Under the pieces are notes generated by a model. That model ran no database searches. It was given only the letters and a program-made list of their open reading frames with translations, and had not been told where the DNA came from. A stretch of 64,000 bases of DNA from Persicaria tinctoria (lineage: Eukaryota; Streptophyta; Magnoliopsida; Caryophyllales; Polygonaceae): contig JBANSL010000013.1 of assembly GCA_037127255.1 (NCBI GenBank), positions 82,218,188-82,282,187 on the forward strand, read 5' to 3'. Positions 46,817 to 58,802 of this stretch are shown here, piece by piece. Each line of letters starts with the position of its first letter. Positions within the stretch are counted from its first letter, which is position 1. The translations under genes and the position numbers were made by a program.

Positions 46817-47030
46817 ACAATCCCCTACGTGCACCCTCACCAATCCAGCTATGAACACTCACTCTACACTCCTTAATTCAATTCGTCAATCAACGTACAA
46901 TTACTATATAATTGTACACTCCTTAATTGTACCAATTATATAGTAACTGTACGTTGAATGACGAATTTAATTAAGTAGTGTAGAGTGAGTGTTCATAACT
47001 GGATTGGTGAGGGTGCACATAGGGGATTGT
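46817..47030. repeat. Near-perfect 101-bp hairpin
   Basis: The left arm (46817-46917, ACAATCCCCTACGTGCACCC...) and right arm (46929-47030, ...AGGGGATTGT) are inverted copies with about 6 mismatches. They are separated by 11 nt. It begins 45 bp after the carboxypeptidase stop. The right arm runs into the 5' LTR of the Copia relic that follows. Confidence 0.9.
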
Positions 47031-47244
47031 TTGTAATTAGTTATAACAATAAATAGGGTTAGTTAGAGGCTTGGAGAGAGTATAAATAAAGGGCTCGGGT
47101 ACACCAGTCAACACTGGTTTTATTGTGTCTGCATTTCACCTACATACAACAATGGTGGTTGTGATGTATTTCCCACCTCCATGAATGAGAATCTCTAGCT
47201 TTCTCTCATTGTTTCTTTTCTTGCTTGATTGCAGCATCTTTTCA

Positions 47245-47256
47245 TGGTATCAAAGC
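47245..47256 (+). other. Copia relic 2 primer-binding site
   Basis: TGGTATCAAAGC follows TTTCA at the LTR end. It resembles the initiator tRNA-Met complement with one or two mismatches. Confidence 0.7.
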
Positions 47257-47380
47257 TATCGTAAAGCTTTGCTGCAGTTTGCGTTGCTTTTTTTTTTTTC
47301 CGATTTGGTTGATTTCCGGAAATTGTTTCTAGATTTCAAGATCGATCTGTTCCGTTTTTCTGTCTTTCTCTTGGTGATCG

Positions 47381-48218
47381 ATGATGAACGGAGATAGGGA
47401 ATCTTCTTCTGTTCGTCGAACCGAGTCTGGAGACGTCAATAGCCGAGTGATCAACGATCCGTTAGCTTTCGCTAACTCTGATCACCTAGGCGCACAACTT
47501 GTGTCTCATCAATTCAATGGATCCAACTACCTTAGCTGGAGTCGCAGTGTGAGAATGGCTTTTGGAGCAAAGTTCAAGCTCAGATTTATTGACGGTAGCG
47601 TTCCACTTCCAGATCTTGGCACACTAGAGTATCGACAATGGATTAGGTGCGACTATATGGTATATTGCGGGATCCTAAACTCTATGGTTGGGAATATATA
47701 TGAGGGATTCGTGTATTCGAATTCCGCTAAGCAATTATGGGAGGAAATCGCTGAAAGGTTTGGTCAAACAAATGGACCATTGATCTTTCAATTAAAGCGA
47801 GAGCTTAGTAGTCAGATCCACGAGAATCAATTTGTTGTTGAGTATTATGGAAAAAAAAGCGAATTTGGGATGAGATCGACAATTTAGAGGGAATCCCAGA
47901 GTGTTCATGTGGTGCAGTTGAGAAATATTAATTGCACCTGCCGTTTACTGAAGTGAATGCTTGACCAGCATAGCACAAACATGCTCATGGATCGAATTCC
48001 TTCTTGGCCTTAACGATGGATTCGAGGCTGTGAGGAACCAGATTCTCTCTATGGAGCCTCTTCCGTCTGCCAGCAGAGCTTATTAGTTATTACTTAGCTC
48101 ACCAGGTTGAGCGGCAAAAGATTGTGACAAGCTTAGTTACTCAGGGAGAGACCAGTGCTCTTCAGGCAGGAAAGAGTTTCATAGGGCAGTCAGAGATCAA
48201 GAGCAATGATAAGAACGG
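47381..48218 (+). pseudogene. Copia relic 2 gag (frameshifted)
   Basis: The open frame from 47384 includes DHLGAQLVSHQFNGSNYLSW, SRSVRMAFGAKFKLRFIDG and EEIAERFGQTNGPLIFQLKR, which is Copia gag. A frameshift in an A8 run at about 47851 disrupts it, and gag-like sequence (IWDEIDNLEGIPECSCGA) continues in another frame. The gag is split by the MITE at 48219 and resumes at 49015. Confidence 0.8.
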
Positions 48219-49006
48219 TAGGGTGACTCAAAATGGACCCGACAAGGAAACCCCACCTGACCCGACCCGGAAAACATGGGGTCGGGGTTGACCCGAGACC
48301 CCCAGAGGTCAGGTCTCGGGTCGAATTTTACGAAATCCCGGGTCAACGGGCGGGTCGGGATCAGACCAGGCGGGTCTCGGGGTCTGACCCGTTTACCCGG
48401 ATTTTTTTTTTGTGCACTGATGCGCTCTTCCTTTTGTTTTTCTTTCCTTTTTTCTCTTTCTCTTTTTTTTTTTGAACATGCAAACTTTAATAAACTTCCA
48501 AATCACAGAATACAATGTCAGATAGGTTGATAGGGAAATCAAGTTCAGAATTGAAGAAAATCGGTTCTGTTGGCCGTATTTGAGCTAGACAATGAGCAAC
48601 CTGGTTTCTCTTTCGCCCCACTAAACTCCATTTGCAGCACCTGAACCGACGAGCGAGAGGCCCCACCTTTTTACAGTAGCATAGACAAGTACGTTTATGT
48701 AATACGCAACTAATGTGGAGACTACCGAGTATATGTAATAATTAATATGTAATAATTAATATGCAGATGAAAATTAAGTAAAAAAAAAATCATTTTTATT
48801 TAATTTAAAATATTTTAATTTTGTAACAATTAACAAAATTTTAAAACTCAGGTTTTCGGGTGAACCCGTCACCCGACCCGGAAAACCCGGAATTACAAAT
48901 CTCGGGTTCGAGTCGGGTGCCGGGTCGCATTTTTTAAAATCTCGAGCCTTCGGGTTGACCCCCACTCGGAATGTTCGGGTCGGGTCGACCCGGATGAGCC
49001 ACCCTA
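48219..49006. mobile_element. hAT-type MITE with GGGTC tracts
   Basis: The ends TAGGGTGACTCA and TGAGCCACCCTA are inverted. They are flanked by a perfect 8-bp duplication, AAGAACGG, at 48211-48218 and 49007-49014. Both ends carry GACCCG/CGGGTC-rich subterminal blocks (about 48235-48390 and 48850-48995). It is 788 bp with no open frame of interest. Removing it and one AAGAACGG rejoins the Copia gag. Confidence 0.9.
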
Positions 49007-50060
49007 AAGAACGGGGCTGGTCCTTCAAAGAAAAATAGAACTGACAAAGGGGATAGGAAGTGAAACAATTGCAACATGAAAGGTCATACCGTCGATCAGT
49101 GTTTCAAGATAATCGGGTATCCCGATTGGGCGATTGGTATATGGAGATCAAGGCCAAAGAAGGTAGCAAAGACAGCAAGAAGTTGGTCAACACTGCTAAT
49201 TTTGAATTGGTTATGGACACGCCTCTTGGGGGATATTTTGGATATGAATCTGTGAATTCTCAAGATGCACATCTCAATCCTGCATTCGTGAACTTGGTTT
49301 GCCAAGAGCTCATCAAAATCATGAAAGGGAAAGGCAAGGTTGATGAACCTGAGATGAGCCACTTTTTAGGTACTACTACTTTTCTATGTCTCAATGCTTC
49401 AATTCTAAGACTCAACATTATTCTACAAATGATTGGATAATTGACACGGGTGCATCTGATCACATGACCTGTCATCTTGAGTGGTTGAAAGATGTCAAAA
49501 GGGTTGATCGATTGATATACGTACAATTTGTCTGCCTGATAAGACTATTAAGCCTATGCAATTAACTGGAAGTATGAGTTTGAACAATGAAATCATGCTG
49601 CATAATGTACGTGTTATTTGTCCCCGAGTTCAACAAGAAATTATTGTCTATTGGGAAGATCTATGATGCCACTTATTTGAATGCGGTGTTTAACAAACGG
49701 ATGTGCTATTTTCAGGACCCTAAATGTGGTAGAGTTTGCTTTGCTGGGAAGAGAGTTGCAGGGCTCTATAGAACAGTGGTAGACTGGTAGCTGATGGAAG
49801 AGTAGCTTTGTCAAATATTTTTTTCCTGCAAATTAATAAAATCCCAAATAAATCCAGTTGTAATCAATTGGGAACTACTCTTGTCATGATTTGTTTCATG
49901 CTAGGTTGGGACATGTGTCAATTTCTAAAATGGTTCATATTCCTGATTGTAAGAACCTTGTTGTCTCTGATTCAGTTTGTGATATATATGCTAAGGCCAA
50001 ACAACACAAGACTATGTTTTTCAAAACTAATTCAGAAGAAGTTACTTGTAATTAGATTGA

Positions 50061-51243
50061 ATTGTGTTAAAATGTAATTCAATTTCTATTACAAGTTAGT
50101 TATAAGTTGGATGTCAGAAAAGTTAGTTATTGTAGTATATAGCAAGTTAGTGTCAGTTTCATTTTGGGTTAGATCACTTCTCAGGAGTAATGTTAGTGAG
50201 GAAGTGGTGGATAGTACTTTTCGTGGTTGCAATTGCTATGTTTGTAAGGGGTTATGTGTGGGAGTTTTCTAATCAATCAGAAGCTAGCTAGTGAAGCATT
50301 TTGAGAAGTTTGGTTGTTCTGTACGCGTGTATTGTGTACGTGACGTCCCGTGTTCTCTTCTTCCTTAATTAGGAAGTCCTATGTGTTTGGTTGTTTTGAA
50401 CATTGTTGATCCACTATTTTCGAGCTAACAATTGTTATCAGAGCAAAACTGTGTTTTTGTTGGGTTTCCATCCAGGGAACGAGTGTTGCGAGGTCTTTAA
50501 CACAAGGGAAACACGTGTGAGATTCATTGTTGGAGTCACCCCGGCCTAACAAAGCCCTTGCCAAGGAGAACTAGGAGAAGCTGGGGAGGAGATCGAGCTA
50601 GCATACACCACCATCCTAAGGCCTTCTTGGTGGGTGAGACACCCTAAGGTATACCCCTCACCATGATTTCCTAGGGTAAGGCCATGAGAGCAAAGTAAAG
50701 TGGATGTGTGTTGTGTTGATATTAGTGTTTGGATGGAAAAACCCTTGAAATGAGCTAGATGATGGCTATTAAATAGAGGTGGTCAAACTTTATTAATAGG
50801 TAAATGAGGTTATTAATTATGACTTAAAATGGGCTTACTAAACTTATCCTAAGTTTGGTTAAGAGTTTTTGACAAAATTTGGAACATTGGGAAAACTGAA
50901 AAATAGTTACTGTTCATCAACGTCTTAGTAACCAATTTTTTTTAGGAGTTTAAACATGGTTTTGGGCAAAATTCCAAAAGGAAAAGTTGTATAACTGTCA
51001 GTTCTATATTGTCTATTTAAACAATCAGAAACGAGTTAAGAAACTTACAAAATCTCCATTAGAGAACACTAAGAAATCTGTGGTAAGTGTTTATTACAAC
51101 CAATTTCAATCACCAACTGCAATTGGCGCCATCTCTTTATAATTAGAGCAAGGAGCGTTCTTCTGCTACTATGAAAAGACAAAACTACCCTTCCCAATAT
51201 TACAGAATTACACTTCTTCAAATGCATATCATGCTAAACTATA
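50061..51243. other. LTR-like sequence, primer site and intergenic
   Basis: The stretch 50065-50430 has LTR character and ends ...GAGCTAACAATTG next to TTATCAGAGC (50434-50443), which resembles the end of a tRNA-Met primer site. No gag or pol follows. The stretch 50444-51243 has no recognised gene. It is probably the remnant of a third LTR element. Confidence 0.4.
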
Positions 51244-51389
51244 GTGTAATCCCATAGAAAATGATGCACGTGAGTTCCCCTTTTGCAACCACCGGGGAAA
51301 CTCTCTTTGAAGGGATTGAGAAAAAGTACGCGCCGTGCGTGAGTTCCCCTTTTTCTTTTCTCTGCTTCATCGTCTAGCGTTCTGAGGGA

Positions 51390-53098
51390 ATGTCTTCAAC
51401 GATGTCCCCCAACCCTTCCCAGGTCACCCCGACCCCAGTTGCAACCCCCCCCTCAAAAAGGGGGTGCTCAAGATCTGATGCAAACTGACCCACCGACGGG
51501 ACAGACTACGCAAGTGACTGGTCAAGCGGGGCAACAAGAAGCAAGACGCTCGTGGAAAGAGACAGTGGTTGGTGGTAGTGTCTCGCAACATAGAACAACC
51601 ACATGCGAAGAGTTCTTGAAAGGAAAGGTCTCTGTATCATTTCCAGAAGGTAAGAGGGGGGATCAAGAGGTTACAATTGATGAGACTGTTATAGAGGTGC
51701 TTGCTAGCGTCTGGAGACATTTGGTTGTGGTCAAGATGCTCGGTAGCCCGCTCCCTTTCCATCTGATGGAGAGAAAAATCAGAGAGGCCTGGAGTAGGTT
51801 CGGAAAGATGCAAGTGGTGGACCTCCCCTACGTCAACTTTCTGGTTAGATTAATTTGAGTCCGAAATCAGCGTGATTGATGTGCTCACGAGTGGCCCATG
51901 GATGGGTTTTGGTAGATGTCTAGCCATAAGAGCCTGGTCCCCAGATTTTAGACCAAAAGATCTTATAAAGACGGTTCCGACATGGGTTAGGATCATCGAC
52001 CTCCCTCTGCATTTTTACCAGGAAGATGTTCTGATGCAAGCGGCGTCGAGGCTTGGGATTCTGATCACGGTCGATAACAGGACTACATTTACGGGCAGAG
52101 GTCGATTAGCGCGTGTCTGTGTGGAGGTGGATTTAGAGGAACCTCTATAAGGCACGATTGGGATTAATGGCCACAAATACTTGCTCGAATACGAAGGAAT
52201 CCCATCTATTTGCTTTGAATGCGGCAGAGTAGGACACCTCAAGGTTAATTGTCATCACGTGGAGAGGAAAGCGGAGTAATCAACAACGCAAAGTAGAAAA
52301 GATGAGGATGAGTCTGAGAGTCAGGGCAAGAGCGTCCAAGGAAAGAACCCGGAGATGAAGGATGGCAAGGGTATCCATGGCGAGTGGATGGAGGTGCGAA
52401 GGAGGAGTATGAACAAGGCTAGAACCCAGAACAATGGGGGCGCCCGTCTGGTTCTTCCAATGCCTCCCGTCACCGAAAATGGGAAACGAATGGGTGGAAA
52501 CAACAGAAATCCGAATGGCCAGAGAACGGGGAAGAAAGAGGAGGGGAAAAGGATGGCCGCCGGCGGTGAGTTGCCCGTGACGCCGGAAAGCAAGGCCCCT
52601 GAGCCGGTCAGGGAGAGTGCCGTTGAAGAGGTGACTGTTAATGCATCGAGTTCGAAGAGCCAGCCTCGGGAGAATGAGCCCATTAATAAGGAAGAGAATG
52701 TTGGGGAAGTTAGAGAGGAGGGAGAACTTAAGGCGGGGGATGATCAAGGAATTAAAGAGGATTCGAATATTAATAAGATCGAGGAGAATAAAACTGAGGA
52801 GAATAAAGAAGAAAGAATATAAGAGGATCCCGAGGTTGTTGGTGAAGAGAGATATGAGGAAGATATTGTTATGGGATCCACTGAAGTCAACCCGGTGATG
52901 ATGGACCAAGAGAACCCGGTTGCCTCGGGTGAGAGAGATATGGAGTTTGAGCTAGTGGATCAAAGCCCAACGAACACTGAGAATAAAAGAAATAAAGGGA
53001 TAGGCTCAAAGCCCAAAAGTGATGGGCTCATGTCTACTCTGTCTTTAACTAATAAAAAGAATCCTTTGTTCAAAGTCCCAAAGAAGAAAAAGAAGTAG
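51390..53098 (+). pseudogene. LINE ORF1 (gag-like, broken)
   Basis: ATG at 51390 is in a different frame from the rest, with the shift at the C-run near 51448. Then come MLGSPLPFHLMERKIREAWS and SGPWMGFGRCLAIRAWSPDF, a DUF4283-type domain, and a CCHC knuckle (CFECGRVGHLKVNC, 52211-52252). A long acidic/basic tail follows. A frameshift at ~51855, a stop at 52148 (EEPL-stop) and another at ~52278 break it. ORF1 proteins bind the LINE RNA. Confidence 0.8.
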
Positions 53099-53351
53099 GA
53101 GGAAGCCCATATTTTATCTTTGATTGGAGAGTCTAGTGCTAACAGTGGTTTGGACTCCTTTATGTGCTCGGAATATTCTCAGGGCAAAGGGAAAGAAATT
53201 CAGCAAATCCGGGGCCGGTTCTGGGCGGCGAATTCTGTTTCTTTGTCGGCCGGGGGAGAAGCCAAGGAGGGAGGAACCACCGTGAACATGTCGATCGAGA
53301 ATGAAGAGGCATGATCTGCTTTTATTCTTATTGTTTAATTTATTTATTGCA

Positions 53352-56300
53352 ATGAATATTCTGTCCTGGAACTGTTTTGGTGCAGGTAAAAAATCGTTTC
53401 GGAGAGCAATAAGGTATGTTTGCAGCCATTGTACTGTTAACGTCCTCGCCCTCTTTGAAACCCGTATTTCAGGAGAAAAGGCGGAAAGGGTCTGTAAGAA
53501 ACTTAACTTCGATAGAGTGGAGAGAGTGGAAGCTAATGGTTTCGCTGGCGGTATTTGGCTCCTATGGAATGAGAAAGATTATGCCCTTTCTATTGATGGG
53601 AAAAACCCCAACTTCATACATGCCTCTTGGGGTGTGAGGAGTAGTAAAAAGAACATTGTAGTAGTTTATGGTCCTCCGTTTGTGGCTCGCAGAGTTCCTT
53701 TCTGGGCGGAGCTAAATGAGGCGTTACAAGGGATGTCAGGGGAGATTATCATTGGAGGTGATTTCAACTGCATCATCAACAAAGAGGAGACAAAAGGAGG
53801 CACGAGGGCCCTGCACAGAGATGCCGGTAAGTTCTTAAAGATTATTGATGACAATAGCCTAATTGATCTTGGTTTTACTGGACAAGATTACACTTGTAGC
53901 AAAAAAATTCTAGGAGACAAAGTGGTGTTTAAAAGACTGGACATGGTTATGGTTAACCTGTCAGGCCGACTGTGTTGGCCGGAAGCGAGGGTCCGACATC
54001 TACCCAGGTACTCCTCTGACCACAATCCACTTCTCCTTGAGCTTAAACCGAAAATCAGAATGAATAGGGAGAGAAGACCTTTTTATTTTGAGGCGGCATG
54101 GACTACACACCCGGATTTCGGGGATCTGATCAAGGAGCAATGGGCTAAAGGTCAACCTGTTGGGTTGGCTTTGAAGGGGCTGAAAGAAGACCTCATTGAG
54201 TGGAATAATAAAGTCTTCGGCAATATATTCGCAAGAAAAAAGTTGCTACTGGAAGCTCTTGATGCAGTCCAAAAAGACATCAGCAGAGGTGCCGGGGAGA
54301 ATGCTAGAGCCCAAGAAATCCGTATCAAAAAAGGCCTGGATGAGACTTTTGAACAGGAGGAGATATTCTGGATGCAGAAATCCCGGGAAGAGTGGCTTGC
54401 TTTGGGGGATAGAAACGCAAAATTCTTTCATGCTTCGATGGTGATCATTCAAGAGGAAGAATAATAGAGTGGAGGGCTTGTTTGATGAGAAAGACAGATG
54501 GGTGACAGACAAAGCCGAATTGGAGGAGCTCGTTGTTTCCTTCTTTGAGGAACTGTATACTGAGTCACAACCGAACAGAGGTTTGATCGATCTTACGGCT
54601 AAATTTCCCAACATCGATGAGACCAGATGGGGCCCTACTTGTTTGCCGGTCACGACGGGGGAGGTTCGGAAAGCTTACAAGAGCATGGGAGCTTATAAAG
54701 CCCCTGGGATAGATGGTTTTCAACCATTCTTTTTTCAAAAGCTCTGGGATTTAGTGGGTGAGGATGTTGTCGATATGGTTAGAGATTTCTTCGGTTCGGG
54801 AAAGCTTTAGTTGGGGGCAAATGATACTCTGATTACCTTTCTCCCGAAGATTGGTAAGTCGGAGAGGATTAGCCAGTTCAGGGGTATTAGCCTATTTAAC
54901 ATTTGCTACAAGGCCATCTCTAAGGTTTTGGCAGAGAGATTGCAACCGATTATGTGCGATCTGGTGGGACCTACTCAAGGAAGTTTCCTGCCCGGTAGGT
55001 TAATTACGGATAACATAGTGGTTGCACCCGAGGTGATTCACTCGATGAGGAGGAAGAAGGGGAAAAAGGGTTGGATGTACCTGGAGTTAGATCTCGAAAA
55101 GGCGTACGGCCGTTTAAGTTGGAGTTTCATAGAGGACACACTTCGATGGGCAAGGTTCCCCTCTGCGTTGATCGAATGGATTATGGAGTGCATTAAAGTC
55201 CGAAGATGCATGTGCTATGGAATGGGGAGGTTACTAGACAATTCTCTCCCTCGAGAGGTATCCGACAAGGAGATCCAATCCCCCCCTACATTTTTATACT
55301 CTGCATTGAGAGGTTGTCGCATCTGGTGAACGAAGTTGTTGATTCCGGTGCTTGGAAGCCCATAAAAATCACCAGAACCGGTCCGAATATTTCGCACCTG
55401 TTCTTTGCCGATGACATACTCTTGTTTGCGGAAGCTTCGGTGAATTAAGTCAAGGTTGTCAGGGAGTGTCTCGAGAAGTTCTGTGAAGCGTCAGGGCAGA
55501 AAGTGAGCTTGCAAAAGTCTAAGTTCTATGTCTCGAGTAATGTTAGCAATGGTCTCTCCAAATCAATTGAGGAAACCAGCGGAATTCAAGCTACATCAGA
55601 TCTCGGGCTCTACCTTGGGATTCCTATTCTCCATAAGAGAGTAAAGGGTGCCCAGTTTGATTTTATCCTTGATAAGATGGCTGCGAAGTTAGCGGGTTGG
55701 AAAACGAAAGTCATGAGATTTGCGGGCAGGACTACTCTGGTGAAATTTGTGCTTGAGTCATTACCTCAATACAGCATGGTGGTAGTCCCGCTCCATTCTA
55801 GCACTAGCTTAAAGGTGGAGAAATGCATTAGGAGATTCATTTGGGGGGGGGGGGGGCACCGAAAGTAAAAGAAAAATTCATAAGGTGGCTTGGGAGGAGT
55901 TGATTAAACCAATTGAGGTGCGCGGTCTGGCCTTAAGGATATGACTTCCCTTAATGAGGTTCTCATTGCGAAATTAAGCTGGAGGTTTTTGATGGAGAAG
56001 GATGGGTTATGGAGGGCTATTATTGAAGAGAAATATGTGGGGAAGGCGTTGGGGAGAAATTCAGGGGTTTCTGTTGCTTGGAAGGGGATGAGACAGGGGC
56101 TGGGTGATATCATCAGACCGGGCCTTAGATCGAACTTGCGGAATGGGGAAAGCATCAGCTTCTGGTTCGATTGTTGGGTGTCTTCTGAACCGCTCTGTAA
56201 CCAATTTCTTGGTACCGAGAGAGACTGCCCAGATTGGAGTGTTGCGGACCTTTGGGATGGCGTGGATGGGTGGAAGTGGGGGCTGTTCAACCACCTTCTG

Positions 56301-56655
56301 CCCGCGGCGACGCTGATGTGCATTGCAGCCTACGCCTGCAGCGAGGGGGAAGATCTTCCAAGATGGAAATGGTCGAAAGACGGAGAGTACTCTGTGAAAT
56401 CTGGTTATGCTACTATTGAGAGATGGATGGATTGGCAAGGAAATGATGGGGTTTTTTTTATAAAACTCTTTGTTGGAGCATAATGGCGAATGAAAGGGTC
56501 CGTTCTTTCATTTGGCTTTTGAGCAAAGGAGGGATCTTAAATAATGTGGAAAGGATGCGGTGTGGACTAGGTACGTCAGCATCTTGTCCCTAATTATGCA
56601 AAATTAGTGATGAAAGTTTAGAACACCTTTTTTGAGAGTGTGGTGCCGCGAAAGC
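53352..56655 (+). pseudogene. LINE ORF2: endonuclease and reverse transcriptase (broken)
   Basis: ATG at 53352 starts MNILSWNCFGAG, the AP-endonuclease domain, with GGDFN and YSSDHNPLLLEL. Reverse transcriptase follows: ITFLPKIGKSERISQFRGIS, LELDLEKAYGRLSW, SRGIRQGDPIPPYIF and the catalytic FADD near 55407. A zinc-binding zf-RVT-like region lies around 56460-56650. Lesions include a frameshift at ~54455, TAG at 54808, a frameshift near 55200, TAA at 55446 and a frameshift in a G11 run at ~55845. The catalytic motifs are preserved despite these breaks. Confidence 0.9.
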
Positions 56656-56662
56656 TTGTTGG

Positions 56663-57377
56663 GTGCAGGTAACAGGAACTTGGAGTGTTGTGAACTTCGG
56701 ATGGGGGTTACCCTTTGCCGATTGGCTAAGGGTGAATATTCTATCTAACGTCAAAGGCGAAGATGGCGAAAGCTGGAGTGCGGTTTTCTCGGTGGCTGTA
56801 TGGTACATCTGGAAGAGGAGAAATGAAGCAGTCTTCCAGAATTCTATTGGGAGTCAAGTCTCCCCGAGCCTCTGCAATGAGACGGTCAAGGATTATGTGG
56901 CTGCAGCGTCTAAAATGAAGAGGCGTTTGAGCGTGAAGAACTCTGGCATCAGGGAGATAAAGTGGGAACGACCGGAGGCAGGATGGGTCAAGGTGAATAC
57001 GGACGGGGCGGTTTCGAGAGCAGGAGGAGCTACTGCTGGCGGAATTTTGAGGAATGAGGAAGCAGAATGGGTTGGCGGTTTTTTCATGAACATTGGGGCT
57101 TGCTCTGTGTTAATGGCGGAAGGGAAGGCGGTCCTCAAGGGACTGGAATTAGCTTGGAACATAGGGTGGAGGAAAGTGTTACTGGAATCAGATTCGGAAG
57201 TCTTCTTGAATATGTTGACGAGGAAACTTAGACCGTCGCATCCTATGTTCAGCCTGGTTGAGCTATGCCATGGCTTCACTCGTAGGAATTGGTCGATCCA
57301 ATTCCGTCACATTTTCCTCGAGGCATACTCGGTCGCCGATGGGCACGCCGCTTTTGCTATGAACTTACAGTTAGGTT
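56663..57377 (+). pseudogene. LINE ORF2 RNase H domain, 3' end displaced
   Basis: The frame encodes WVKVNTDGAVSRAGGATAGG, then VLMAEGKAVLKGLELAW and LLESDSEVF. This is the plant-type RNase H (RVT_3) found at the C terminus of L1 ORF2. The frame then runs into the inserted TRIM-like element at 57378. The original 3' end resumes at 58803. Confidence 0.85.
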
Positions 57378-58802
57378 TGTTAAGAATTGGTGTAGAAGAG
57401 AACACACGTTCTATTGATTTGTGTAAGGAAATATATAAAGCTTACAATCAGGAGAGAGGAGAAGATAATGGGGAGAGATTATCTCTAACCACTTTGACTA
57501 ATTCCTAAATAATTAATCTAACTAAATTCTAATAATATAAATATTATTTTCTTAATATGCTCCCGCAGTTAAAGCGAGAGATATCGAAACTGAAAACTGG
57601 ATAAATATGAAATAAACCATAAATAAAAGTTTTTTTTTTAAATTGTTGCTCGTAATCCCGCACATAAGGGCAAGCCACGGACGTCGAAAGGTTTGGTGGC
57701 GGACTGGTGGAGAGGTTGAGGTTGTGGACTACTCCTTGAATTGCTCTCATTCGCCCCGATCGAGACCGTCTTCGGTTGGTACGGAGCCGTCAATTTGGTT
57801 GGCCTATGTGATGATTGATTGACAACGGTGGTGGCTTCGACCGTCGACAGGGACGATGTTGGTGCCTCCCAAAGGCGGCGGCAACGCAGTGACGGAAGCA
57901 GCCGACAGCGATGGTCTTCTCCGGCAGCCCAGTGTCTGAATGCGGTGGAGACGCGCAAGTGGCTAAGGAGGAGACGGCGATCGAAGGAGTTGATGAATTT
58001 CGCGTCGGATTGGAGAATAGGGAATTCTCTGATGACGGTTAGGTTGGTGCTCCGACGGGGTTCTTGGACGGTTTCTAGGGGTTCGGTGGCGATGAGGAGG
58101 TGATTCTTGGAGGAGGAGATGACGGGGGAGTGGAGACTCATGGCCGCCGTTGTTTGGGTTCTCTGTTAGACCAAGAAGGTGCTTTCATGGCTGATCGGAC
58201 TGAGATTGGGTTTGAGATGTGTGTGAATGTTAAGATTGGATTCGCCCGAAGGCGGGTTTGTGTGGTCGATATGGTTTTGACCGAAGGTTGGTTGGCAAAA
58301 GCCAAAAATTGGATTAGCTCGAAGGCGGGTTTGTGTGGCTGAGATGGTTTGGCCAACGAAAATCAAGAATAAAAGGCCGACATGGTTTTGGCCGAAATTT
58401 GGATGGCAAAAGCCAAAATTTTGGTTAGTTCGTAAGGCGGAAGCGGGTTTGGATTGCCTATAGGCAGTTTGGTGGAGGCCTAAGCCGTAGGATTGGTTTC
58501 ATGGCAACATGCCGAAGCATTGGTTTGTGCCAAAAGTTGGATTTGTGCCAAAAGTTGGAAGATAGTTGCCCGGAGGCGGAAATTGGAGGATCAAAGCCGT
58601 TAGGCGAAAGGCTCGGATACCATGTTAAGAATTGGTGTAGAAGAGAACACACGTTCTATTGATTTGTGTAAGGAAATATATAAAGCTTACAATCAGGAGA
58701 GAGGAGAAGATAATGAGGAGAGATTATCTCTAACCACTTTGACTAATTCCTAAATAATTAATCTAACTAAATTCTAATAATATAAATATTATTTTCTTAA
58801 TA
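57378..58802 (-). mobile_element. TRIM/LARD-like short-LTR element inside LINE
   Basis: Two 180-bp direct repeats (57378-57557 and 58623-58802) differ at one base and bracket about 1.06 kb. The whole is flanked by the 5-bp target duplication AGGTT (57373-57377, 58803-58807). On the minus strand the right repeat ends TTCTTAACA directly before TGGTATCCGAGCC, a tRNA-Met-type primer site. A purine-rich TGCGGGAGCA adjoins the other repeat. The element therefore lies antisense to the LINE. The internal region has no retroviral genes. A minus-strand frame (58141-57638) is of unknown meaning. Near-identical LTRs imply recent insertion. Confidence 0.92.
58180..58460. repeat. Imperfect internal repeats in TRIM-like element
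   Basis: CGAAGGCGGGTTTGTGTGG and TTGGCAAAAGCCAAAA recur two to three times with changes. This indicates short tandem duplications inside the element. Confidence 0.7.

Larger units (their letters stand above)
46990..50060 (+). mobile_element. Copia relic 2, truncated before RT
   Basis: LTR-like sequence (TATA-like GTATAAATAAAG at ~47079) ends at 47244 next to a primer-binding site, TGGTATCAAAGC (47245-47256). Then come gag (from 47381), a zinc knuckle (NMKGHTVDQCFKIIGYPDW, in a frame near 49070), protease (DTGASDH near 49445) and the integrase HHCC region (ARLGHVSISKM ... CDIC, ~49900-50000). There is no integrase core, RT or RNase H. Multiple frameshifts and stops are present. A hAT-type MITE (48219-49006) sits in gag. 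The left end is uncertain because of the hairpin. Confidence 0.75.

Noticed and set aside
46990..50430. Pairing the LTR-like sequence at 50065-50430 with the 5' LTR of Copia relic 2
   Set aside because: The two LTR-like stretches are not similar beyond short words, so they belong to different elements.
52280..52909. 209-codon minus-strand frame opposite LINE ORF1
   Set aside because: It is the complement of the low-complexity LINE ORF1 tail. The plus strand fully explains it.
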